Positions 1 through 5,346 of a stretch of 11,367 bases of DNA are shown here, piece by piece. Position numbers and translations under genes: made by a program. The notes beneath the pieces are model-generated. The model had not been told where the DNA came from, searched no databases, and saw only the letters and a list, made by a program, of their open reading frames with translations. Origin of the DNA: Baffinella frigidus (lineage: Eukaryota; Cryptophyceae; Cryptomonadales; Baffinellaceae); the NCBI GenBank assembly GCA_026770585.1, contig MU646504.1, positions 1-11,367 of the forward strand, given 5' to 3'. How positions within the stretch are numbered: the stretch's first letter is position 1; each line of letters begins with the position of its first letter.

Positions 1-54
1 CATATACGGTGTGGTCATCGCTGCATGTGGCATACTCGTAGAGAACAGTATGTG

Positions 55-121
55 GGTGTGGTGGTTGTGGTGGTGGTGGTGGTGGTTGTGGTGGTGGTGG
101 GGGTTGTGGTGGTGGTGGTGA
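55..121. repeat. (TGG)n/(TTG) microsatellite
   Basis: This is a run of GTGGTGGTGG triplets with occasional TTG and one GGGGG interruption. The strand asymmetry is extreme: the plus strand is almost entirely G and T. No gene is supported in bases 1-130, and the array ends just before the stop of the minus-strand coding candidate at 138. Confidence 0.9.
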
Positions 122-137
122 GCATGTAACGTGGAGT

Positions 138-497
138 TTATTGAATATTCGACACTCCGGTGGCGTCTGAGAGATGAACATGCGTGCTACGATTCGTCAT
201 ATATCGACCTGTCCACATAGTGACACACATATAACCTTGGTACGATTCGTCCGGAAGGAACTTCGTGGGCTTGCCATCGACACCATCCTGGTCCGCGAAG
301 TACACCTGATGTTTGTACTTGACCCTCCCGAGGCCAGTCCACGTCATCAACTCTTTGAATGACTCCATGCAGGATTTCGTGCCCCCGTTGGCTGCGGCGG
401 GAGACCCTACGGATCCCATCGCAGGCGATGGGATCCCTTCTCCTTCGCCTGCCTGCGATGGGATCCTTTCCCCATCTCCTGTGATGGGATCCTCCAT
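138..497 (-). CDS. hypothetical protein segment, 119 aa, possibly a last exon
   Basis: The minus-strand frame opens upstream at a TTG, but its first ATG is at 497, giving 119 residues to the stop at 138. The first 40 or so residues are low-complexity (Gly, Asp, Ile, Pro, Ser) and come from a GATGGGATCC minisatellite. The remaining 75 residues are compositionally normal, with the peptides FKELMTWTGLGRVKYK, DQDGVDGKPTKFL and GYMCVTMWTGRYMTNRST, and read like a folded domain. I do not recognise the family. Just upstream, on the minus strand, CCATCGCAG could be a splice acceptor, so this may be the final exon of a longer gene. No signal peptide or membrane segment is visible. It could still be a chance frame inside repetitive DNA. 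Confidence 0.4.
   Translation of the reverse strand: MEDPITGDGERIPSQAGEGEGIPSPAMGSVGSPAAANGGTKSCMESFKELMTWTGLGRVKYKHQVYFADQDGVDGKPTKFLPDESYQGYMCVTMWTGRYMTNRSTHVHLSDATGVSNIQ
411..492. repeat. GCGATGGGATCC minisatellite with a tight palindrome
   Basis: The 12-mer GCGATGGGATCC, or GTGATGGGATCC, occurs at 425-436, 455-466 and 481-492. Its exact reverse complement GGATCCCATCGC is at 411-422. The first two face each other across only 2 bases, forming a 12-bp perfect palindrome. The array supplies the low-complexity start of the 138-497 frame. Confidence 0.8.
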
Positions 498-576
498 CGA
501 CTGCGATGGACGCAAGTTGGTCTACGGATACCCTTACGAGTTTAAGAGTGCACGTTTTCGAAGGCGACTGTGAAAA

Positions 577-624
577 CACGACTGTGGCGAACGAAAAAAA
601 CACGACTGTGGCGAACGAAACAAA
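577..624. repeat. 24-bp tandem repeat, two units
   Basis: Two adjacent 24-bp units, 577-600 and 601-624, differ at one base. Each begins CACGACTGTGGCGAACGAAA. A related half-unit, CGACTGTG, precedes them. No gene is supported between 498 and 740. Confidence 0.85.
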
Positions 625-742
625 CCACAAGCCATCTACTCGCCATTGTCCCCCTAAAATCCCAATCACGTCCTGAAGTTGATTTTAAAGAAAGGTAGGA
701 TAGGCAACGGAATGTCCGAGATGATCCCACGGGACGCGGTTC

Positions 743-819
743 GCCTGGAAAAAAAGCCAATTTTGGCCGAAAAAGTAAAGGGAGAAGTGCCCCCGGCGGC
801 GCCTCCCGCGGGGGTCTTG
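743..819. repeat. 77-bp interspersed repeat, copy 1
   Basis: This segment is identical over all 77 bases to 1421-1497. It runs from GCCTGGAAAAAAAGCC to GCGGGGGTCTTG. It is A-rich at the start and ends in a GC-rich CCCCCGGCGGCG...CGCGGGGG part that can fold back. Several frames are open across it in both copies, but flanking sequence differs and no start or splice signals point to a gene. Confidence 0.9.
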
Positions 820-831
820 AAAAAAATGAAG

Positions 832-871
832 GGTTGTTTTCCGATCGTTTCTATTCGATCGGAAAACAACC
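832..871. repeat. perfect hairpin, 16-bp stem and 8-nt loop
   Basis: GGTTGTTTTCCGATCG (832-847) is followed by an 8-base loop (848-855) and its exact complement CGATCGGAAAACAACC (856-871). Weaker A/T pairing continues outward. It lies directly after the 77-bp repeat and abuts the next inverted repeat, which shares the core TTTTCCGAT. Confidence 0.9.
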
Positions 872-873
872 TT

Positions 874-1057
874 TTTATTTTCCGATGTCTTTTGCATGTG
901 TCTTTCTATTATTTTTGTACGGCAAAGCCCCCCGATTTCGGGCGACTCCTCGTACAAATGCCCTAAAAACGGGAAACCCGTCATCAAAAGTCAATCGTTT
1001 CCTTAAGAGACGATTCGGCCGCGGTAAAATCACTTGTAAAAGACATCGGAAAATAAA
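874..1057. repeat. foldback element with 27-bp arms
   Basis: Bases 874-893 are the exact reverse complement of 1038-1057. Pairing continues to 900/1031 with one wobble and one mismatch. Inside are smaller hairpins, including ACGGG-AAA-CCCGT near 969 and AATCGTTTC (993-1001) with GAGACGATT (1007-1015). The frames crossing it are arginine/lysine-rich and do not look like a real protein. I read it as a small non-coding inverted-repeat element of about 185 bp. Confidence 0.75.
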
Positions 1058-1130
1058 GGCTGAAATTCGATGCAAACGCTGAAATTCCAGATCGCAAACA
1101 CCTATTTGAGCCTTTTGCACCTCGGACGTA

Positions 1131-1172
1131 GGGACGGCCTCCTTTTAGGGGTCTTCAAAAGGAGGCCGTCCC
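1131..1172. repeat. perfect hairpin, 16-bp GC-rich stem
   Basis: GGGACGGCCTCCTTTT (1131-1146), a 10-base loop, and the exact complement AAAAGGAGGCCGTCCC (1157-1172). A second small stem, CGTGCTG (1172-1178) with CAGCACG (1188-1194), follows at once. It is not followed by a T run, so it does not look like a bacterial terminator. Its role is unknown. Confidence 0.88.
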
Positions 1173-1194
1173 GTGCTGGACACACAACAGCACG

Positions 1195-1420
1195 ACGAAA
1201 GGCCACAACCACGCACCCCGAAAAGGACACCACCGTGGCTAAAAAATATTAAAACATAACCGACCCTTGAACAGGAACGGTTTCGGGGAGAGAAAATTTG
1301 AGCAAATTGCTTCGTTTGCTTTTTAGGTCAGTCTAAACGACTTTGTTTGGCAGTTTGTCAGCCTTCGTAGGTGGAATAATAATGGGCTCGAGCAAGCATA
1401 GGAAAATGAAACGCGGGCAT
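1195..1420. other. no gene seen
   Basis: Moderately AT-rich sequence lies between the 1131-1194 hairpins and the second 77-bp repeat. I see no long open frame, splice-bounded exon or strong repeat. Confidence 0.5.
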
Positions 1421-1497
1421 GCCTGGAAAAAAAGCCAATTTTGGCCGAAAAAGTAAAGGGAGAAGTGCCCCCGGCGGCGCCTCCCGCGGGGGTCTTG
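1421..1497. repeat. 77-bp interspersed repeat, copy 2
   Basis: Identical to 743-819 and in the same orientation. The sequences on either side are unrelated to those around copy 1. From 1498 to about 1680 no feature is supported. Confidence 0.9.
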
Positions 1498-1681
1498 TCA
1501 GACGGGCCAAAAGGAAGTTTAAGGAGGGTCATAATTGGATGGCAAGCCATACAGGTGGATTCCGAGGACACTTGTCGGGCACAGCAGGACCCCTGAGGCA
1601 TGCGAAGTGCGCCATTGAGGTGAAATTGGTGATGAATTTCGACACACGTGAAAAAAAAGGCTGAAACTCGAGAAAAAAAGT

Positions 1682-1833
1682 AGGGGGGGGCGTTTGCTGA
1701 CGAGCGAGGTATAGGGGTACCTCGTTCATGAGAATGTGCCTCCCCCTAGGACCCTACAGTAGGCCCAGGCCTAGGGCCCTATGGTACGACTCCCAGGGGG
1801 GGTCGTACTCCCGGGGGATTGCCGAGGTCTAGC
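1682..1833. repeat. palindromic family: half-element plus diverged element 1
   Basis: Bases 1682-1711 resemble the right end of element 2 (GGGGGGG..., then GAGCGAGGTA). They abut a left end beginning GGGGTACCTCGTTCATGAGAA at 1714. The centre CCTACAGTAGG...GCCTAGGGCCCTATGG matches the family. The right arm is eroded, and a local GTACGAC/GTCGTAC stem replaces it near 1784-1810. Confidence 0.65.
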
Positions 1834-1890
1834 TACACTGTAGGGTGGGCCGCGATCAGGGGAGAGATAACACCAAGCTGCTTGCTGTGT

Positions 1891-2009
1891 ACAGGGGTAC
1901 CTCGCTCATAAGAAACCGCTGCCCCATAGGACCCTACGGTAGGACTATGCCTAGGGCCCTACGGTGGTCCTATGGGGGGGGCGGTTTCTTATGAGCGAGG
2001 TAACCCTGT
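1891..2009. repeat. palindromic element 2 (119 bp)
   Basis: The left arm starts ACAGGGGTACCTCGCTCATA, and the right arm is its complement ending TGAGCGAGGTAACCCTGT. The arms pair over about 50 bp with few mismatches. The centre is CCTACGGTAGG...GCCTAGGGCCCTACGG. The element lies downstream of the MYND gene. Confidence 0.88.
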
Positions 2010-2165
2010 AAGAGAGAGGATGGCGTCTATTGAATATCCTGGCTCCGATTTCTGTTGGAACCGACCTCGGAAAATCCACTTGAGAGCCTTGTTGGAGCCA
2101 CGCGTTGCTGATCGTGCCAAGCCATGCGGACAAGAATCTCGGGGCACTGTACACTCTCAAGATTC

Positions 2166-2283
2166 GGGGGTACCTCGTTCATAAGGAGGCGCACCCTCCT
2201 AGGAACCAACAGTAGGCCGATGCCTAGGGCCCTACGGCGGTCCTGTGTGTGTGGGGGGGTCCTTATGAGCCAGGTACCCCTGT
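2166..2283. repeat. palindromic element 3 (118 bp)
   Basis: The left end GGGGGTACCTCGTTCATAAGG pairs with the right end CCTTATGAGCCAGGTACCCC. The centre GCCTAGGGCCCTACGGCGG is nearly identical to that of element 2, so these two are close relatives. The inner arms are more diverged. Confidence 0.82.
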
Positions 2284-2325
2284 GGGGGAGCTGTTGGGGC
2301 GCAGAGGACAGTGTGAATTCCGATG

Positions 2326-2331
2326 TTTATT
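2326..2331 (-). promoter_or_regulatory. candidate polyadenylation signal of the MYND gene
   Basis: The minus strand reads AATAAA here, about 50 bp beyond the TGA at 2382-2380. Spacing and orientation suit a polyadenylation hexamer. Whether this lineage uses AATAAA is not known to me. Confidence 0.35.
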
Positions 2332-2342
2332 TGTTTTTGTCT

Positions 2343-2390
2343 GGGTTCAAACATCACTGTAACGATTATTTTTTGGGGTTCAAACATCAC
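2343..2390. repeat. 15-bp direct repeat spanning the stop codon
   Basis: GGGTTCAAACATCAC occurs at 2343-2357 and again at 2376-2390. The second copy contains the stop codon of the MYND gene on the minus strand. The repeat therefore duplicates the last codons in the 3' untranslated region. Confidence 0.8.
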
Positions 2391-2613
2391 ACGCACACTT
2401 CGCATCCGGGTCGAGCGTGGCCAGCTCATTCCCCACGGCCGCGATGAGCCCCTCCGCCGCACTATCCTCATTGAGAATCGTGAGATGCTTGAAGGCTTTC
2501 CAGAGGAGGCTGCTAAGGTGTTCTTTCATGGGATCTGGCATGCCCGCGTTCTCGCGCGAAAAGTCGATGAGAGCGTGCAGCTCCCTCTCTGTCTCGCCTG
2601 CCTCTCCGCGTGC
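2380..2613 (-). CDS. MYND gene exon 6 (C-terminus)
   Basis: It encodes 77 residues from ARGEAGETERELHALIDF to DAKCACDV and then TGA. The acceptor is CTGGGCAG. The peptide is helical, with KEHLSSLLWKAFKHLTIL and a DPDAK tail, and continues the repeat pattern of exons 2-5. Longer open frames overlapping it in other phases are arginine-rich shadows. Confidence 0.78.
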   Translation of the reverse strand, partial: ARGEAGETERELHALIDFSRENAGMPDPMKEHLSSLLWKAFKHLTILNEDSAAEGLIAAVGNELATLDPDAKCACDV

Positions 2614-5195
2614 CTGCCCAGAGCGTACAGGGGTTACTCGAGAATAACAACACGCACCGCCCTAGGGTCCTACGGTAGGCTATCCCTAGGAGCATAGGAC
2701 CACCCTAGGGGCGGTGCGTGTTCTTACTCGCGAGTAACCCCTGTACCGTTAGGAACATCCATACACCAGGCGAGTACGGGATTTTCGGCTCGAAATGGGT
2801 CGAGACTCCGGAACCATATCCGTAGGAACCCCCGTATGTCCCTACGGTATTACCTACCGTAGGTGGTGTGGTTCAGCAAATTCACGAAATCCCGTCGTAG
2901 TCCGCTGTGGGGTGCCCCCACACGGGAGGGAGGATGCTAACTACTGAACCTCCCTAGCGTGCCTTTCGAGTTTGCCTTGCGACTTTTACATCCTGGTTGC
3001 GAACAGGATAAAAGTCAATTCCTTCGAAGAGGTATGCCAAAAGTTGTGTGGGGGGAAATGTTTGACCCAACCCCGGGTGTGATTCGGGCCGGCAGGAATT
3101 CGAAAGGTACGCTAGGGAGGTTCAGTAGAAGGACCGCGTGAAGTCGCGCGCCTAGGTAGTGGAGTGTGAGCTGGAAGTGGAGATGCCCAGTCGTCTGCTC
3201 CGATGGGTTGGCTTTCTCGCGAAAGCGCGGAAGCGATCCCTTAAGTGGCGAGTAGGCTCATACGCCCTACGGTAGGGCCCTGGGACCTGCCTAGGACCTC
3301 GTGGGGGTCAATTGTGACCCCCTCGCCACTTGAGGGATATGCCCCCAAAAGGGAGGGAGGATGCTAACTACTGAACCTCTCTAGCGTGCCTTTCGAATTC
3401 CTCCCGGCCCGAATCAGTCCCGGGGTTGGGTCACACAAAAAGAATTTTCACAACTTTGCATATAATTCTTCATAGGAATTGACTTTTATTCTTTTTATAA
3501 CCAGGATTTAATAGTCTGCAAGGCAAAATCGCAAGGCTGGCGAGGTTCCGTAGAAGGACCTCGTGAAGTCGCGCGCCTAGGTAGTGGAGTGTGAGCTGGA
3601 AGTGGAGATGCCCAGTCGTCTGCTCGACTGGGTTTGGGTTGGCTTTCTCTCGAAAGCGCGGAAGCTGGTTTAGGGTTGAGGGATTAGGGATTAGGGTTCA
3701 GGGTTTAGGGTTTAGGGTTTAGGGTTTGGAGTTTGGGGTTGAGGGTTGAGGGTTTGGGGTTGAGGGATTAGGGTTTAGGGTTTAGGGTTTAGGGTTTTGG
3801 GATTAGGGTTCAGGGTTTGGGATTTACCAGATCCTCGAGCTCGTCGAACGCGTTGCTGGTTTAGGGTTCAGGGTTTAGGTTTCGGGGTTTAGGGTTTGGG
3901 GCGTAGGGTTTAGGTTTTAGGGTTTAGGGTTCAGGATTCGGGGTTCGGGGTTTGGGCGTCAGGGTTTAGGGTTTAGGGTTTAGGGTTTAGGGTTTGGGAT
4001 TTAGGGTTTGGGGTTGAGGTTTTAGGGTTGAGGGGTTACATCGTGAGGAGCGCATCAGCGAAGTGCGCCAAAACGTTCAACTCCCTGAAGTCCCTGTCCG
4101 CATCATTCTCGCTGCCCGCATCCCCCGCCTCGTCTTTCAGTAAAGCTGCTAGCGCGTGTCGCAGAAGGTCCGCCCCCTGGTTTAGGGTTTAAGGGTTAGG
4201 GTTTTAGGGTTTGGGGGTTAGGGTTTTAGGGTTTAGGGTTTAGGGTTTTAGGGTTTAGGGTTTTAGGGTTCTAGGGTTCTAGGGTTCAGGGTTTAGGGTT
4301 TAGGGTTCAGGGTTTAGGGGTTTAGGGTTCAGGGTTTAGGGTTTAGGGTTCAGGGTTTAGGGTTTTAGGGTTCAGGGTTTAGGGTTTAGGGTTCAGGGTT
4401 TAGGGTTGACCTCCTGATGCAGTCCCTCCTCGATGGCCATCTGCCCGAGCGCTGCGCTCGCGCGGAATTCCAACGCGAAGAAGCCGTGCGCTGCGCCGAG
4501 GTCGCGCGCCTTCTGGTACCACGTCAGCGGCACCGCGTGCCTCCCGCCGTCCTCAGGTTCGGAAATCTCGCAGAGGATGTCCGCGACGTCGCACATCACG
4601 CCGCCTTGGTCCCGGAGACGCTTCATCTTGCCGAGGAGCGTGATGCGCCGTTCGTTGATGGTGCAGGACTCCCGCGCGCCGCCTTCCTCCCCGGAATCGC
4701 GGAACCGAGAAAAGTGCGATGCCGCGAAGAGCTTCAGGAGGATGTCACGCTCGTTGTCTGACAGCTGCTCGAGGAGCATTTCCATGCACACCTCGCACTC
4801 GAGCACCGCGCGCCAGTTCGGGTTGTCCGTCTGCATCAGCGCTGTCAGTTTCTCCAATGCGTCCTGCGGGTTGGGGGTTGGGGTTTAGAGTTTAGGGTTA
4901 GGGTTTGGGGTTTGAGCACACCACACCTCCAGGAGGATGACTGAATATTAGACCAGGTCGGCGAAGGGTAGCGGATGGGGGCGCTGGGGTTTGGGGTTTA
5001 TAGGGGCCGCGCCTGGAGAGGCAGCGGCGGCGTCACCCCTTTCTTGTGCAGGTTGCACGCGTCCTTGTGAGAAGACCAAGCCGTCTTCTGGCATTCAGCT
5101 CCGCAGTAAGAGGCTTGCTTGCAGCGCGAGCAGCGCTTGAGACCCACACCCTGCTTGCCACATTGAGAACAGCAGGACGCGTCGGTCGCCGCCAT
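2380..5195 (-). CDS. MYND zinc-finger protein with helical (TPR-like) repeats, six exons, about 379 aa
   Basis: The split model joins 5195-5013, 4863-4411, 4176-4040, 3855-3828, 3664-3560 and 2613-2380. Phase stays consistent and there is no internal stop. Residues 1-61 carry a MYND finger with ligands C9, C12, C22, C25, C31, C35, H43 and C47. Residues 62-379 are alpha-helical and Leu/Ala/Glu-rich. Motifs include WYQKARDLGAAHGFF, GADLLRHALAALL, LPRFREKA, GARLHE and ARGEAGETERELHALIDF, which resemble tetratricopeptide-type repeats seen in other MYND proteins. MYND domains bind zinc and usually mediate protein-protein contacts; no catalytic domain, signal peptide or membrane segment is visible. 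ATG 5195 is chosen because the longer frame starts with GTG. Introns 2-4 are telomere repeat and intron 5 carries an exon duplicate. It could be a decaying paralogue, but exon phases and codon use look intact. Confidence 0.75.
2625..2746. repeat. palindromic element 4 (122 bp)
   Basis: GTACAGGGGTTACTCG at the left pairs with CGAGTAACCCCTGTAC at the right. Pairing continues through ACACGCACCGCCC/GGGCGGTGCGTGT, with a few mismatches. The centre is CCTACGGTAGG. The arms differ in sequence from elements 2 and 3, while length and centre are kept. Confidence 0.88.
2776..2895. repeat. palindromic element 5 (120 bp)
   Basis: The outer arms ACGGGATTTTCG and CGAAATCCCGT pair with a one-base bulge. An inner pair, GAACCATATCCGTAGG with CCTACCGTAGGTGGTGTGGTTC, surrounds the centre. 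The arms differ again from the other elements. Confidence 0.75.
2941..3128. repeat. foldback module A, 29-bp arms
   Basis: The arms at 2941-2969 (CTACTGAACCTCCCTAGCG...) and 3100-3128 are reverse complements with one mismatch. The 130-bp interior (2970-3099) contains a hairpin, GACTTTTACATCCTG with CAGGATAAAAGTC. It follows the donor of exon copy A in gene direction. The interior is inverted relative to module B. Confidence 0.85.
3135..3233 (-). CDS. duplicate of exon 5, copy A (alternative or decayed exon)
   Basis: It encodes 33 codons, LPRFREKANPSEQTTGHLHF to GARLHA. It is nearly identical to copy B apart from a 6-bp in-frame deletion (NPNPVEQ becomes NPSEQ) and a last codon GCG instead of GAG. 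The donor GTCCTT is kept. The telomere-derived acceptor is missing, because palindromic element 6 starts just upstream in the sense direction. TTAAG at 3240 could serve as acceptor and would add two codons (GS) in phase. It could be an alternative exon, a tandem extra exon or a relic. Confidence 0.55.
3236..3338. repeat. palindromic element 6 (103 bp)
   Basis: The arms ATCCCTTAAGTGGCGAG (3236-3252) and CTCGCCACTTGAGGGAT (3322-3338) pair with one mismatch. The interior has CCTACGGTAGG and a GGGGGTCA/TGACCCCC stem at 3303-3322. It abuts exon copy A and appears to have replaced that exon's upstream acceptor region. Confidence 0.82.
3368..3553. repeat. foldback module B, interior inverted relative to A
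   Basis: The left arm (3368-3396) matches the left arm of A, and the right arm (3529-3553) is eroded. The interior 3397-3528 matches the reverse complement of A's interior: GAATTCCT-CCGGCCCGAAT, then CCCGGGGTTGGGTCA, then GGAATTGACTTTTAT follow in order. The flanks outside the arms are in the same orientation in both copies. Confidence 0.8.
3560..3664 (-). CDS. MYND gene exon 5, copy B
   Basis: It encodes 35 residues, LPRFREKANPNPVEQTTG to HYLGARLHE. The acceptor AAACCAG is derived from telomere repeat and the donor is GAG/GTCCTT. It joins in phase 0 to exon 6, giving ARLHE-ARGEAGE. A near-identical copy lies in intron 5. Confidence 0.78.
3665..3827 (-). repeat. telomere-repeat intron 4 of the MYND gene
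   Basis: These 163 bp are CCCTAAA-type heptamers on the minus strand, beginning GTAAATCC and ending TAAACCAG. Variants include CCCTCAA and CCCTGAA. No other sequence is present. Confidence 0.75.
3828..3855 (-). CDS. MYND gene exon 4, 28-bp micro-exon
   Basis: This is the only non-telomeric sequence between 3665 and 4035. It is bounded by the acceptor AAACCAG and the donor CTG/GTAAAT. One base completes the split codon from exon 3 (ATC), then nine codons read NAFDELEDL, ending in phase 0. The joined peptide ALLTINAFDELEDLLPRFRE is smooth and helical. Confidence 0.75.
3856..4039 (-). repeat. telomere-repeat intron 3 of the MYND gene
   Basis: These 184 bp begin GTAACCCC and end TAAACCAG on the minus strand, with degenerate CCCTAAA heptamers between. 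The intron joins a phase-2 split codon. Confidence 0.75.
4040..4176 (-). CDS. MYND gene exon 3
   Basis: This exon is 137 bp: 45 codons plus two bases. The acceptor AAACCAG joins E of exon 2 to GADLLRHALAALLKDEAG. The donor is ACGAT/GTAACC, phase 2. Read through, the frame would stop three bases later inside the repeat, which supports splicing. The final residues are NVLAHFADALLT. Confidence 0.82.
4177..4410 (-). repeat. telomere-repeat intron 2 of the MYND gene
   Basis: These 234 bp begin GTCAACCC and end TAAACCAG on the minus strand. They are almost all CCCTAAA and CCCTGAA units, with a few 6- and 8-base variants. Confidence 0.78.
4411..4863 (-). CDS. MYND gene exon 2 (helical region)
   Basis: It encodes 151 residues from DALEKLTALM to MAIEEGLHQE. 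The acceptor is ACCCGCAG and the donor CAGGAG/GTCAAC. It is rich in helix formers with amphipathic spacing, with WYQKARDLGAAHGFF near the end. Its GC content is far higher than that of the flanking telomere repeats, and both edges coincide with the repeat boundaries. Confidence 0.85.
4864..5012 (-). other. intron 1 of the MYND gene, partly telomere-like
   Basis: The acceptor end is CCCTAAA/CCCCAAA-like and closes with CGCAG. About 57 bp in the middle (4927-4983) are unique. Bounded by CCCCAG and GGAG/GTGTGG, they could be an exon of 19 codons in phase 0, but that frame contains a TAA. I therefore treat it as intron. The donor is GC (5012) or, alternatively, GT at 5036. Confidence 0.55.
5013..5195 (-). 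CDS. MYND gene exon 1 (zinc finger)
   Basis: It encodes 61 residues from ATG 5195. The spacing C-x2-C-x9-C-x2-C-x5-C-x3-C-x7-H-x3-C is a complete MYND signature. The 3' boundary is uncertain. Ending at CCAG/GCGCGG (5013) keeps PPLPLQ and gives a GC-AG intron. Ending at AAAGGG/GTGACG (5037) gives a GT-AG intron and eight fewer residues. Both are phase 0 into exon 2. Unspliced, the frame stops at 4998. Confidence 0.72.
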
Positions 5196-5299
5196 CGCCT
5201 TCGGACACTGACGCACGTTCGAGGACCTTGCCGAAAATTTGGGGAACTCCGTTACGAAAATGGTTTTTAGGTTATGAACCCACGTTCAGGCCAACAAGG

Positions 5300-5326
5300 C
5301 TCCATAAGCTCCATAAGCTCCATGGG
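5300..5326. repeat. 9-bp tandem repeat CTCCATAAG, three units
   Basis: Units are at 5300-5308, 5309-5317 and 5318-5326, the last ending in GGG. The same unit reappears inside the satellite at 5521-5580. Confidence 0.9.
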
Positions 5327-5346
5327 AGCGATATCGTATACCTTCA

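Larger units (their letters stand above)
2614..3559 (-). other. MYND intron 5 with exon duplicate, foldbacks and palindromes
   Basis: This 946-bp intron runs from the donor GTCCTT at 3559 to the acceptor GGGCAG at 2614. It contains foldback modules A and B, the exon 5 duplicate, and palindromic elements 4, 5 and 6. Element 4 ends 11 bp upstream of the acceptor. Confidence 0.65.

Noticed and set aside
187-669. 160-residue minus-strand frame
   Set aside because: It overlaps the 138-497 frame in another phase, is arginine-rich and runs through the 24-bp tandem repeat.
1131-1172. Bacterial rho-independent terminator
   Set aside because: No T run follows the stem, and the window is eukaryotic.
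2323-2697. Plus-strand frame of 124 residues
   Set aside because: It crosses exon 6 in antisense and enters palindromic element 4. Composition looks like a shadow.
1682-3338. CRISPR array or tRNA cluster
   Set aside because: The palindromes are about 120 bp, irregularly spaced, have no constant-length spacers and do not fold as cloverleaves.
2924-3665. Structured RNA or ribozyme repeat, first suggested by the two similar copies
   Set aside because: The conserved part reads as a coding exon on the minus strand with correct splice phase. No hammerhead core was found.
4417-4888. Long plus-strand frames over exon 2
   Set aside because: They are arginine/serine-rich antisense shadows of the GC-rich minus-strand exon.
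4998-5216. Stand-alone 72-residue MYND protein starting at 5216
   Set aside because: The start at 5216 is GTG, the first ATG is at 5195, and exon 2 continues in the same phase. A split gene explains more.
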